Part shown: piece after piece, positions 45,428-56,400 of the stretch
Position numbering within the stretch: the stretch's first letter is position 1
How the letters are laid out: each line of letters opens with the position of its first letter
Source: Acanthosepion esculentum
Taxonomy: Eukaryota > Mollusca > Cephalopoda > Sepiida > Sepiidae
Length of the DNA: 64,000 bases
Direction of reading: 5' to 3'
Assembly: GCA_964036315.1 (NCBI GenBank)
Contig: OZ038485.1
Location: 94,600,451-94,664,450 of the forward strand
Translations under genes and position numbers: made by a program
Notes under the pieces: model-generated
Database searches by the model: none
The model's input: the letters and a program-made list of their open reading frames with translations, nothing else
What the model was told of the DNA's origin: nothing

Positions 45428-45560
45428 CCGACAGCAAGACCTCTAATCGGGTGGTTTTGAGGAGTGGGGAACCACCACTTAATTGCTATTGTTTCCAGAT
45501 TCACCCTGATTTGTAGTGGTAGCACTTGTTAGGGTCCCAGTTATGAACAAATAGTGAACA
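45428..45560 (+). repeat. Dispersed repeat Y, copy 2
   Basis: ACAGCAAGACCTCTAATCGG, TTGTTTCCAGATTCACC-like and GGTAGCACTTGTTAGGGTCC align with the inverse of 24685-24812. Confidence 0.6.
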
Positions 45561-45759
45561 GCTAAACTGTGGTCAAAACACTATGAAAGTATAGAAATAC
45601 ATTTTTATCGCGAAGGTGCCAATAATACATTTTCATAGTGAAAAAAATTACCAACAATATGTTTGTGTAATAAAAATTTTAAAAATATTACCAGCAATAT
45701 ATATAAAAAGATAGTACCAGCAATATATTTTTTTGTAAAAAAAAATACTAGTGCTCCCC

Positions 45760-46340
45760 GACCCCAATTAAATTTCGGCATTATATGACCCATAAGGAGT
45801 TGATATGCCGTTAAACAAACAAAACAAACATTGGCGATCATGACTCATCGTTTATTGTTCTTTGTAGCTCTTAGTAAATTTTGTCTTTTTGTTAACTCTC
45901 CCATCTTCTGGCAGACATTTACACAAGTTTGTTTGTTAGGTTATGAGTGTCAAATTTTCCAAACCCTCTTTCCTCATTATGTGCGCTAGAAACTTTTTCT
46001 GTCTCTTTCTGGTGTTAAGTATAAGTGTCCTTTTCGTTTCCATTTTCTCTAAAATGTAGTCGTTGCTCACGTGTTCGGTTCATGGTATCCTCGTCATCCT
46101 TCTGCAGAACCAGATTTATGTTGCTTCAAATCTCTTCTTCATCCGTGGGGAGATTGTCAAACATTTACTGCAATGTAGGAGGACTGATATTATGTCACGT
46201 TTTAGTACTCTTTCGTTTTAATGAAATTTCCCTCAAGACTTTGTCGTTGATCACATTTTCAGTCCATGGTATTCTCAGTATCCTTCTGTAGAACTACAGT
46301 TCTATCGTCTTAAAAGATGCATGTTGAGTTGCTTATCTTC
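45760..46340 (-). pseudogene. LINE-B C-terminal remnant with 3' UTR, rearranged
   Basis: Minus strand reading from 46330: IEL-FYRRILRIPWTENVIND (about 46310-46240), then a second, overlapping copy of the same block, RFEAT-IWFCRRMTRIP-TEHVSND (46140-46060). These are followed by AHIMRKEGLENLTL (about 45990-45950) and QNLLRATK-like sequence. The 3' UTR is AACGGCATATCAACTCCTTA and GGGTCATATAATGCCG. Duplication of the RRMLRIPWTE block suggests an internal tandem duplication. Confidence 0.7.
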
Positions 46341-46681
46341 TTCATAGCCAAGGGATTGAACTCACGACTTTCAGCGAACCAGCCGAACTTCACCAACATT
46401 CATTTTCTTCGGTATATACTCATGTATAGTACGAGTTTTTATTTTACGCAAAATATAGGGGGACGGTAAACCGACTTGGCAGGCCTACATGAAGAATGAA
46501 GACCATTTATTTGCTATAAAATATGTCCATTATGATGCCGATTACTGCAATATTTGACTGCCGTAGCCCTGCTAATATTGACCAGAAGCTGGGGTCGCAT
46601 TATACAGTAGCTCTATGAATGACTTTTTTAAGGTAAGTCAAAAAAAAGGCATTCTTTTACAGATTCGTCCCTCATCAAACT

Positions 46682-46905
46682 AACCTTCTTTCTTTTTATG
46701 TGCCATGAAGTAGGCGATCATGGCTCTCCACCACCTCCCTCTATTCCTTGCAGCTCTCAGCAAGTTCCTTCCCTCTGCCACCTCCCCCAGACCACGTTCT
46801 GTCATCCACCTGCTCAAGCTCGTCAGGTATGCTACACGCTGCTTTTCCTTGTCTCTCTTTGACCCGTGAGTATCAGATTCTCCAGGCCCTCCTTCATGTA
46901 AAATT
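46682..46905 (-). pseudogene. LINE-B C-terminal fragment
   Basis: Minus strand: KEGLENLILTG, a broken RVAYLTSLSRW-like stretch, then GGGGEPSPTSWHIK-type reading in one frame, with the MIAYFMAHK frame adjacent. It aligns with the end of the copy at 21756. Confidence 0.65.
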
Positions 46906-47084
46906 ACAAATACAATAAATGAATTTGGGGGTGGGAGCTGTTGTTTTTGTTGTTGTTTTCTTTGTGTCGTATTGCTAATACTGTTTATTTGAAATTTTTG
47001 AGAGCGCTAATAGTCTTTTTGAATTTTGAAAATATATCTAAAAAAAAAAAGTTGTCTGGATGGTAGGAGTAGATAGGTTCACCT

Positions 47085-47345
47085 ATCGCCCGGTTCAAAA
47101 GGTTTATCCCTCGTTTCCTGGTTACGGATTGGGTTTCCGGTTCCTTCCAAAGTCTACTCCCACACTATACTTTTAACGTTTCCGACTGAACTCTGAAATG
47201 TTATTTATCAATTAAATCCCGACCTTTTCAAGTCTGGAGTTAGCCGTTATCTTTCTTGCCCTTTCTTACGCTAATACAACACCACAGATTAACCCTCTAC
47301 TTTGAGTGGCGCTTGAGCCTTGTATTGAGTGAAAATAAGTAAAAA
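47085..47345 (+). pseudogene. LINE-C C-terminus and 3' UTR
   Basis: NPDLFKSGVSRYLSCPFL (about 47215-47265) corresponds to the FKxxVNRYL end of a non-LTR ORF2. The following TTTGAGTGGCGCTTGAGCCT and TGTATTGAGTG recur at 53663-53695 after an equivalent coding end. Two matched copies support a third LINE family. Confidence 0.55.
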
Positions 47346-47447
47346 AGAATAAGCTAGATGCGAACAAATATTTCTTAAATTAATAAAAGATTATAAGTAC
47401 TACTTAATTGTAATTGCAACAAGTAAATTTGAACAGGGAAGAAGAAG

Positions 47448-47477
47448 AAGAAGAAGAACAACAACAACAACAATAAC

Positions 47478-47514
<37 letters not shown>

Positions 47515-47516
47515 GA
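47448..47516. repeat. GAA / CAA / TAA trinucleotide microsatellite
   Basis: (GAA)6, (CAA)6 and (TAA)n in succession. Confidence 0.95.
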
Positions 47517-47869
47517 AGCAGCAATAAAAAACAAAAAATATAGAAAATAAGACACAGCTGGAGTAAACATTTTCAATTGTTGGTTTAAAAAATTAAGTAA
47601 ATGAAAACGCATTTAGAGCAGACATTTTTGGTCAAGAGACACAAGCTTTTCGGTGAATTTTGACCCACTTAAAGAGATGGCAAGGGGAGTAGTCTCTTTG
47701 ATTTCTATGGTTAGAATAAATCTCCTTATTCCTGCCTCGGGGTTGAGAAGTCAATCAGATAAGGAACTATATTCTTTTCAAACTAACATTTACAGCCCAC
47801 TCCGAGGCATTTTATATGTCAGTCTCTCCCCCTCTCTTTTACGGAGAGAGTAAGCAAAAGACCCTCTTT

Positions 47870-48860
47870 TACAGGGTTGCTAGCACACTTAGACGATCTC
47901 GGCATTCACAAGATTGCAGACATCATAAATGAGATACACAACTGTGGCAATATACCAGAAGATTTACGTCTATCAATATTCACAGCACTAACAAGGCAGG
48001 TGCGAACGAATGTGAACTTCATCGGACAACCAGCCTAATGATGATGCGTATAATAGAACCAAACCGGAAATAGGACAAAAACAGACGCGGGTTCGTTAAA
48101 GGCATTGGAACAAGAAATGCTTTATTTATGCTCGAAATGAAATCAGGAAGAGTAATACAAAGGATTTTTTTTAAATACAGTACTAGTAATTGTACAAACT
48201 ATGTTTTTTATAGCCCATAAAAATAAAGTACGTCACAAAGAACTGCTGGAATTTCTAGGTAACCTTGATATATATATCGGAAGGATATTAGAATAATCAG
48301 TCACTCAGTTATGTGCCATATGTGATACACGCTTAGGCGATCATGTATCTTTCGATACATGACTGACGAGGCAGATTTTTTCCCGCAGTAGGTTGTCATT
48401 TTCTTCTGCGGTAGACCGGTTGCCAGCAGGACAGACCAGGTTCTATAGACTCATAGCTGGGAGGGGAGCGGAGAAGAAGAGGATTCATACCTTTCCCAAG
48501 GACGTAAGTGAATGTAATGGATTCGACTGGAATTCGAACTCGGCTCTCCGATTCCTCAATGCGAGCTACTATCCATTACTCCACCGAGTGGATCTAGAAT
48601 GAACCTAAACTGGCAGTAAACCGCCTAGATACAGATAGGAAATGAGTTCAGTACATATGCAAAAATAAAAAGTGTTGAGAGACAAGGATGCATCTCCTCA
48701 AGAGAACTTTTCAACTAATACAGCGAGGCCATTATGAAAGGATAAAAAGTCCTATCAGGGTTCATTATTGGCAACCACATTCATAACAACATAAGATATT
48801 TAGTGTTGATAGCAGATACAGAAAGGAAACTACAAGAACTCCTACATGTACACTCTTCCT
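47870..48860 (+). pseudogene. LINE-B reverse transcriptase remnant interrupted by SINE-A
   Basis: Fragments in order: IINEIHNCGNIPEDLRLSIF (47920-47980), FVKGIGTRNALFMLEMK (48090-48145), VRHKELLEFLGNLDIY (48232-48275), SINE-A, then NEFSTYAK-like, VERQGCISSRELFN (48675-48715), YSEAIM, LSGFIIGNHIHNNIRYLVLI and DTERKLQELL (48750-48845). This is the RT palm region. The expected YADD after NNIRY is missing, joining RY directly to LVLIADTE, so the catalytic residues are deleted. Several stops and frame changes. Confidence 0.75.
48297..48589 (-). mobile_element. SINE-A inserted in LINE-B
   Basis: On the minus strand it has the head, B box GAGTTCGAATTCC, body and 3' tail with TATCGAAAGATA. Imperfect 13-bp direct repeats (GGATATTAGAATA at 48283, GGATCTAGAATGA at 48590) flank it and belong to the LINE-B coding sequence. 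Confidence 0.88.
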
Positions 48861-49213
48861 CACTAAGCGACGTAACATTTACACTCTTCCTCGCCAAGCT
48901 ACGTGACACTTACACTTTCCTCTTCAATGTCTCCCTGGCCTATTTTTTCTCACACATACACGCGAAAAATCAGATTTCTATTCATTTTAAGAACCGGTTC
49001 TTTAAAACAGCAATTTTAACATACATACACGCTGAGAAAAATTTAGCTGCAAAAACACGAAAATAAAAATATTTTCTATTTTTTTATTTAAAAACCTTTC
49101 TTGCGTTTTTCTTTGTTGTGGGTTGATTCTAATTCGCAACATATGTATGTAACTGAATGACAAAATTGTTCACAACGGGAAACCACTCCGCTGTCTTTCC
49201 CAAGAAGTCATAA
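48861..49213. other. Unassigned sequence
   Basis: Nothing recognised; a short ACACTCTTCCTC repeat occurs near 48851-48890. Confidence 0.45.
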
Positions 49214-49275
49214 TAATTAACAGATATTAATAAGAAAAGGAAGCTGTGGAGATCTGTGACCACCTACGTCCTGAA
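49214..49275 (+). mobile_element. LINE-B 3'-terminal coding fragment
   Basis: AAAAGGAAGCTGTGGAGATC and CACCTACGTCCTGAATGGTC match the end (RKLWR..I.HVLKGHGT) at 52180. Confidence 0.55.
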
Positions 49276-49837
49276 TGGTCATGGCATTCATTTTTTCTTT
49301 TCTTTAAATATATTTCAATCATGGGGCAGTCTCCCTTTTCTATTTTTCTTTCCTGTTTCCCCGCCACCTTGAATCTTCTTTTCGGGTCTCATTCTTCTCC
49401 ATCTCCTCGACCCTTTTCCCGCTCTCATCGACTATCCTTCATGCTTTGCCACTCTTTGAACATCATTCCTTATTTTTCTGTCAGATGCGCCTCACAAACT
49501 GGAGGGTGGAAGGTGTAATGGGGAATGCACTGCACACGCTACCAAAACAGGCACCTCCACCCCTACTTGACTCACGTGTGCAGAGCGTACGAAGCCGCCT
49601 ATCGGTGAGATATTTTATCTTAACTTTTTTTTTTCTTTTTGCCAGCACATCCAGGGTAGTTGTTACGAGCGAAAGTCTAGTAAAGATATGTCTCTTTCAT
49701 CAAACTCACCAAGCCCAGTTGCAAAACAAGCAGATATACTGATAATTTAGACAGGTTTTGTAAGTCCAATAATATATCAGATGATATGTATTTTCTGATA
49801 GCTCTCTGTAAAATCTTTCAAATACATATATATTTAG

Positions 49838-50236
49838 AATGTTTCAGCCACGTATCATAGTGAGCATTAAAGTCACCGAAGACAAATATGTTCGCAGATG
49901 AATGGAGAGAAATTGCCTTTCCTATATTGTCAGCTATTATGCCTAATATACTGCAGTCCTTAGGGGAAGGGAAGCGATAAAGGAAAAAGAGAAAGTTTGG
50001 TAACGGAAAGCACTTGAAAGCGTAGTTATGGGCCTTGAGAGACAATTCCCTGACCATTGGAAGATTATCCTGGATGTAGACCCCAAGGTCATGTGAATGC
50101 TGGAATCTTTTCGGCAGAAGGGAAGAACCAAGAATTCATTAGTCACAATGGAATAATTCAAGTTGGTTTCAAACAAGGCAAAGATATCTGGCGGCCGTTT
50201 CGAGAGAAAAGACTCTACGTTGCAGAAGTTGGAACG
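49838..50236 (-). pseudogene. LINE-A endonuclease domain, inverted segment
   Basis: The minus strand encodes part of an apurinic/apyrimidinic-type endonuclease, which nicks the target for LINE integration. Blocks are NVESFLSKRPPDIFALFETN (50230-50170), FLVLPFCRKDSS, VRELSLKAHNYAFKCF and FGDFNAHYDTWLKHS (49883-49840). GDFNAH is a conserved motif of the fold. One frameshift near 50085 separates two frames. The continuing part of the element lies on the plus strand from 50311. Confidence 0.8.
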
Positions 50237-50310
50237 GATAGAGAAAGAGAGAAAGAATGAAATAGAAACAGACAGAGATAGATAAATAGAGAGAGGGGGA
50301 GACATATATA

Positions 50311-52140
50311 CCACCAGGCACGTCAGATCATTCCCTAGTCAGAGTTCAGATTGATGCCAAACCAAAGGCGCCCCCTGATTTAGCGTTCCATAGAAAGATT
50401 TTTTTCGCTGGGAAATCTTTCGACCGTATATGACGGAATCGCCTCTCTCAAACTTCTTCAAGCACGCTGCCTCCAAAATTGCTCTCGTCTCGGAATGGAT
50501 CCTTTCTGGAATGGACGGTTTTATACACCCTAAAAAACCCAATCAGCCCTGGTTCAGTCCTGAACCCGCTGCAGCCATAGCTCACCGGAACCACTACTTC
50601 AATATCTATCACAAGGAGCGTTGTAGTTTGACTCTTACTGTATTCAGAACCGTCCCCAATCGCTGCGAGAAAGTTCTGGAAAAATACAAAGTGTAACTAT
50701 GCCCAAACTGTCCATTCCAAACAAACAAATTTGATCTGGAAGATCGCCAACCAAATTATGAACACAAAAAAAGCGGCTATGCCAAACAATTATAAATGAC
50801 CCCGAGGTCATATCTTCATCGACAGTCAAGTTGAAGCACTTCACTTCGATCTTTGCCTCAAACTCAAAGGACATCCTCTCCCCAACTTCCTACATCTCAC
50901 TGAGCACAATCTCAGTAATATTTTCATTACAGCACGAGAAGTTTAAAGACTTTAGAGACTTGTCAAAAGTCTTCCCTACACGCAAGCCGCTAGCGGGCCG
51001 CCGATGACAATGCCAGCTGTCTTCTGGTGGCAGACACAAGCGGGTCGCAGCTGGGCTTCTACCGGTCCGCCAGTGGTAATATTGCCGAGACGAACACGCC
51101 CGCGACAAACGCTAGTGGCATGCCACCCAGTGGCAGATTGGTGGCTTGCGTGTAGGGTTCACCATGAGAAAGCCACTGACCACGACAAATTTCCATTGGT
51201 TGTCCTCAAGAATATCAACTCGAAAAATCAACACGATCCTAGCGAGCTTATTCGACAGTTGTTTGAAGAAGAAATCCTTTTCTAGCCTGTGGATGGTGTC
51301 AAACGTATGTCCGGTCCTCAAGAACGCGGGAGTGGGGGGGATCTTCCATCCCAGTACAGACTTATCAGTCTGCTCAGGGTCATCAGTATCCTTCTTAAAG
51401 CTATAATCAACAAGAAGCTCGTCGAGCACCTAGAGCTTGAGCGACGAGCAGTACGGTTTTCGATCAGCCCAATCCACTGCTGATGTCCTAACTACTGTTA
51501 CTCACAGAATTAATGAGGCTCTTGACAACTAACACACCTTGAGGACCATAGCATTTGATATTTCTGTGGCACAAAGGTTTACTGTTCAAGCTCTCCTGCT
51601 ATGGAATCACTGGAAGGGTCTTCTCAATTATAAAGTACTTCCTAACAGGCAGGTACCTGAAGGTATTTACTAACGGTCAATCCTCCGGAGCTCTGGCGGT
51701 TAACGCAAGCATATCCGCAATGATTCACTTCTCGGACCAACCCTCTTTTTGATTTACATAAATGATCTGCTTAAGAATATACTCAGATCATTTGTAAGCA
51801 TGTACGCCGATGATAAGACGATATCCGAGTGCGCCTCTAAAACTCTTGACGATCAGCCAATTGACAGCTGATCTCTTATTCGATCTAGCACTAACTTCTC
51901 ACTTCTATCTCTCATGGTAATTGTTCTCATTAACTTTCAGCTGTGGTACGTAGACTTTATGAACTTAAGCGCAGTACTAGATTGGCGACAAGATCTCATC
52001 ATATTACAGTTAAAATGGCTAGATGTAACCGTAATTTCCATGCTAACATTTTATTTTATCGCACTTCTCGCTTGTGGAACTCTCTTCTTGCTTCCCAGTC
52101 GACTTTGATCTTCAAAAATTTAAATGCAATGTCTACTTAA
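50311..52140 (+). pseudogene. LINE-A ORF2: end of endonuclease, RT and C-terminus (degraded)
   Basis: The plus strand begins PPGTSDHSLVRVQIDAKPK (50311-50366); SDHSLV is the last conserved endonuclease motif. Broken frames then lead through LFDSCLKKKSFSSLWMVSNV, CPVLKNAG, QYRLISLLRVISILLKAIIN (51355-51415), HKGLLFKLSCYGITGRVFSI (51570-51630), LLGPTLFLIYINDL and MYADDKTI (YADD codons at 51803-51814). After LDDQ (about 51857) the middle is missing. The C-terminus resumes at about 51940 with VRRLYELKRSTRLATRSH and TSRLWNSL, ending at 52138-52140. A MITE interrupts it at 50974. Longest LINE-A copy in the window but clearly dead. Confidence 0.82.
50974..51157 (+). mobile_element. GC-rich MITE, copy 2, inside LINE-A
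   Basis: 184 bp with inverted ends CCCTACACGCAAG and CTTGCGTGTAGGG, flanked by TT (50972-50973, 51158-51159). Inner blocks CTTCTGGTGGCAGACAC, GGTCCGCCAGTGGT and TTGCCGAGACGAAC match copy 1 in reverse orientation. It interrupts LINE-A coding sequence, so it is younger than that insertion. Confidence 0.85.
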
Positions 52141-52147
52141 TTCTTGT

Positions 52148-52240
52148 TCAAAGACAAAATTTACTAAGAGCTACAAAGGAGAGGAAATTGTGGAGAACCG
52201 CGATCGCCCACGTCCTCAAGGGACACGGTACATAGAAGAA
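52148..52240 (+). pseudogene. LINE-B C-terminal fragment
   Basis: Reads QNLLRATKERKLWRTAIAHV (52153-52212), then LKGHGT and a stop, followed by AGAAGAAGAAG. This clean terminus defines the LINE-B ORF2 end and its short tail. Confidence 0.7.
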
Positions 52241-52289
52241 GAAGAAGAATGCTTTATTTTTTAACATTGTGGACATTATTTATTAGATC

Positions 52290-52392
52290 TACTCGCTTTG
52301 AACGCGTTATTCTCCGGTATCTTCTCGCTTCCCAGTCAGCTACTATCTTCAAAAATTTAAATGCAACGTCAATCGTCATCTTTTGTCTTCAT
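52290..52392 (+). pseudogene. LINE-A C-terminal fragment
   Basis: TCGCTTCCCAGTCAGCTAC and CTTCAAAAATTTAAATGCAA followed by GTCAATCGTCATC match the ORF end (LQKFKCNVNRHLL). Confidence 0.6.
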
Positions 52393-52528
52393 GAAAGATG
52401 AGGATAATAGTCCGCATGTAAATAGTGTAAATAATCGATTGAAGTAATCCTTCTTTAGTTGATGATACCCGTTTATTTCAATCTTCTTTTCCAGATGCAC
52501 TAAAGAAAGAAGTTTAGCGTGTTGTACA

Positions 52529-53510
52529 CTGGCGAAAATAAGTTTAAGACCGATGGTTAAAGTTTTATTCATTTCAGAATATGTTTCTAATAAAACAATA
52601 TAAATTAGTTTTATTGAGTACGCTTTATGCAGAATGTATTTCTCTTTTGAATCATGTAAAAATTGTACATTTTTCTACAACTTGAAAAAATGCGGGATTA
52701 ATTTAAATTATCCAAATTTTCCTAAGTTTAAGACCGCATTATTAGTATTATTATATTTAAAGCAAAAAGTTATAGTAAAAATGAGCAAAAAAAAACAAAA
52801 TATACAGTATTTACATTAGTCGGACTATTGTCCTCATCTTTGTCGCCATTTTTGTCACAACGTTTCGGCCGTTGTACGCTCCGGCCTTCTTCAGGTGGTT
52901 GGAATTTCGATACGAACCCTTTATTTCGATCACTGGGGTAGACTGTTCTAGTTCCACGAGCCATGTTTGATGGATGTCAGTTATCAGTTATCTCCTGCTA
53001 ATTTTCCCTCTGAAAGTTCTCCACTGCCTGAACCGGGTATTGAACTCACATTCTTTGGGTCTGTCATTGGATCTAACCAACGCCTTTATCCACTGTGCCA
53101 TGTGTCCTTGAGGAAATATAGACAAAACAAGATATTTATCAATATTTAGTGCCGTAACCTTTATTATTAATTACAGCTTCACATTGCCTAGGCTTTGAGC
53201 TTGATAAGTTAGCACAAAAATCATTTGGAATGCTCTGCCATATTTGCTTAATATAATCATATAATTGGGCTAAATTTGTCGGTTTTTTAGTGTGAACTCT
53301 TTTAGAAATATAATTCCATAAATTTTCAATCGGATTAAGATCCGGGCTCTGTGGAGGTCATTCAATGACATCCATATTATGGGGATCCCAAAATTTGCAC
53401 GAGCTCGTGTACCTTCACAGCGATATGCCGTGTTTACAGCGACAAACCGCCCCTTCGTGTTGCTTTGATAAAATGAAAGTTCCACTCAGACAGCTTCTTC
53501 CCCGGAAATG
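52529..53510 (-). mobile_element. Tc1-like element remnant with nested SINE-B
   Basis: The minus strand at 53365-53147 encodes SPDLNPIENLWNYISKRVHT, then QLYDYIKQIWQSIPND and ends NNKGYGTKY before a stop. This is the catalytic-glutamate part of a Tc1 transposase. The 3' side runs to lower coordinates, interrupted by a SINE-B (52809-53113). It ends at a TIR-like sequence CACTGGCGAAAATAAG with GTTTAAGACCG (52532-52556). The region upstream of SPDLN (53380-53510) is degraded. Confidence 0.7.
52809..53113 (-). mobile_element. SINE-B, full length
   Basis: On the minus strand: CCTCAAGGACACATGGCACA, GTGGATAAAGGCGTTGG, B-box-like GAGTTCAATACCCGG, ATGGCTCGTGGAACTAGAAC, CCTGAAGAAGGCCGG, ACGGCCGAAACGTTGTGA and TAGTCCGACTAATG. 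It lies inside the 3' UTR of the Tc1-like remnant. Confidence 0.85.
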
Positions 53511-53529
53511 TTACTTTGCGTAACAAACT

Positions 53530-53725
53530 CCCGAGCGAGTGCTTCCCTGAAAACTATAATCTTGGTATCTTCAAGTCCAGGGTTAACTGAATCCTACTCG
53601 TTCTCAGAATACTCTTACTTTCATCTTCCCCCTTCCTTACAATGTTACTCAGTAACACTCTACCTTGAGTGGCCCCTGAGCCTTGTATTGGATGGACTAT
53701 CAGTAAATAAAATAAAAATATTTAG
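53530..53725 (+). pseudogene. LINE-C C-terminus and 3' UTR
   Basis: PENYNLGIFKSRVN (about 53546-53587) is a LINE ORF2 end. The 3' UTR block CTTGAGTGGCCCCTGAGCCT with TGTATTGGATG matches 47302-47330. Confidence 0.55.
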
Positions 53726-53836
53726 ATAAAAAAAATTCAAACACCATAAAAAAGAAACGAGCAGATGCCACCCTTGCTGTTTTCATTCTCATCGAAGAGT
53801 AGGAGGGATGTTGTATTTATTTATATATACATTCAA

Positions 53837-54391
53837 GTTAATTTCCAGTGTAACACCCGCGCTCAGTTCGCATTAAAAATTTCCAGAATGCTTACATTTA
53901 TGTGTAATTGTACATTCTCCATTCAAATCTGGCTTGATAAATTTGATAAAATCTACCGTTTTGAAGTTATCGACAGTGAAATTTCGGATTCATTTGTGTC
54001 GCGGGCAGACATTACTGGCGTTGTTTGCATACATTCGCTGCGGAATAGCTATCAGTGTAGGTATCATTGCGTAAACTGAGCGTGTCTACGTAAATAGTTC
54101 TCGTGCGCAGTAACTGAGACAAATTTAGACAAGACAGATTAGTCCCACACTTAGCTTTCCGTAGTCTTCCGCGTTTAGTTTTCCGCAGCGAATGTATACA
54201 AACAACGACAGTAATGGCTGCCGTCAACGACGCGAATGAATCCGAAATTTCACTGTCGATAACTCCAAAATGGTAGATTTTATCAAATTTATCAAGTCAT
54301 TTTCGAACGAAGCATGTATTTTACACCTAAATGTAAGTATTCGGGAAATTTTTAATGCGAACTGAGCACGGGTGTTTCACTGCAAATTAAC
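53837..54391. mobile_element. Foldback element with about 215-bp inverted ends
   Basis: The left arm starts GTTAATTTCCAGTGTAACAC and the right arm ends TGTTTCACTGCAAATTAAC. Matching inner blocks are CTCAGTTCGCATTAAAAATT, TTGATAAATTTGATAAAATC, GTTATCGACAGTGAAATTTC, GGATTCATT and ATACATTCGCTGCGGAA. The unpaired middle is about 100 bp. No transposase, so non-autonomous. Confidence 0.88.
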
Positions 54392-54998
<607 letters not shown>

Positions 54999-55199
54999 CA
55001 AAGTACATCGGAGGTCCGTCCAGTGTACTTTGTCCATTCGCGAACCAGGTTTTCGTTCCGATGAGATGAACATCTCGGTGTTCATGAAATAAAAATTATA
55101 AAAGAAATGGTTAATTAAAGTCTCCGTCTTCTTATTTGACCTCTCCCAGAATTTATATCCTCCTCGGAATTATCCCTTCCAGTCACAAACTGGGAAAAC

Positions 55200-55204
<5 letters not shown>

Positions 55205-55231
<27 letters not shown>

Positions 55232-55232
55232 A
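55205..55232. repeat. (GT)n microsatellite
   Basis: About 14 GT units; the remaining sequence to 55597 is unassigned. Confidence 0.95.
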
Positions 55233-55595
55233 GGTCGAAGCAGCATTTGCAAGTGTTAGAAGCTGTTTGTCTTAAATTGGAGCAGCCATCTCTTTGTAGG
55301 CCAAAGGAGAATTTTTTTTTTTTTGCAGTCCTTACACTTATTTGGAGGTCAGTGAGTGATTATCTTTTGTTGTTTTTTATTGACTTTGGAGTATTTACCC
55401 GATTCTTAAATTTACGTATTTAGATTTTAATCGTGAATTTATTTTAGACGTGCTCTATTTCCTCCAATTTCCACATACGTATTGACCAATTTTTTAAAAT
55501 CAATTCTGCCAACAATTGGTCCCTGACGAAGTGTTTGCCGTAAGGTACCTAGGTCGATTAAAAAAAAATGATCACAAAATTGTGTCTCCTCAAGT

Positions 55596-55596
<1 letters not shown>

Positions 55597-55660
<64 letters not shown>
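55597..55660. repeat. (TA)n microsatellite
   Basis: About 64 bp of TA, touching the left end of the next element. Confidence 0.95.
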
Positions 55661-55662
<2 letters not shown>

Positions 55663-55665
<3 letters not shown>

Positions 55666-55931
55666 TGTAACCCGGATATAAGAGACCCGGATATAAGAGA
55701 AATCCGGATATAAGAGAGATTTTCTCTGGTCCCAAATTAGAGCCATACTTACCTAAACAAAATAGGCCAAACCCGGATATAAGAGAAACCCGGATATAAG
55801 ATAAATTTTATCTGGTCCCAAATTAGAGCCATACTTACCTAAACAAAATAGACCAAACCCGGATATAAGAGAAACCCGGATATAAGAGACTTATCATGTC
55901 CCGACAACTCTCTTATATCCGGGTTACACTG
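55663..55931. mobile_element. Pogo/mariner-type MITE with repeated terminal motif
   Basis: Inverted ends CAGTGTAACCCGGATATAAG and the mirror CTTATATCCGGGTTACACTG, followed by TA on the right. The motif ACCCGGATATAAGAGA also recurs inside six more times as direct repeats. A block of about 100 bp containing CTGGTCCCAAATTAGAGCCA occurs twice (55722, 55812). TIR and TA target point to the Tc1/mariner/pogo superfamily. Confidence 0.8.
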
Positions 55932-56002
55932 TATATCTATATATGGTTGTGCGCTGCGAAGTGAAATTTCGAACCGAATCTCTTTATTTATTTATTCCTC
56001 GA

Positions 56003-56400
56003 AGTGGGCACGAGGCCGAGTGGTTAGAACGTTCATGCGGCCTCGGTTCGAAACTCACCATGGTCTTTTTGTCAGGCAAGAAGGTGACTTCATGATGTTA
56101 TCGCCGATTTCAGCGTACAGCACCTTTCAAAAGTACCTGAAAATCATCCCACGGGTTGAACCAAGCCTTGGGAGTGAAATCGGGTAGACGGGACTATTTG
56201 GGAGCCGTCGTTGGTTGAGCTAGCACGAAGTCGCAAGTCATCGTGATCGAGTGTTTGAGCGTACTGGCCTTGTTCCGACTGGTGCGCTTCCTTCCAGAAA
56301 CTGTAACTAAGGTCTGCTCGGTATAGCTGCAGTATAAACCACAGATTGACTCTGTGGGTGTTAAACAAACACAAATGAGCCTGAGCAGGCGCCTGTAATA
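56003..56400 (+). mobile_element. SINE-D, tRNA-derived
   Basis: The head GGCACGAGGCCGAGTGGTTA with GAACGTTCATGCGGCC and GGTTCGAAACTC gives clear A and B boxes about 30 bp apart. The tRNA-unrelated body contains GAAATCGGGTAGACGGGAC, GACTCTGTGGGTGTTAAAC and AAACACAAATGAGCC. The head resembles a real tRNA more than the other SINE heads do, but no complete cloverleaf can be drawn. Only copy here, so the 3' end is approximate. Confidence 0.6.
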
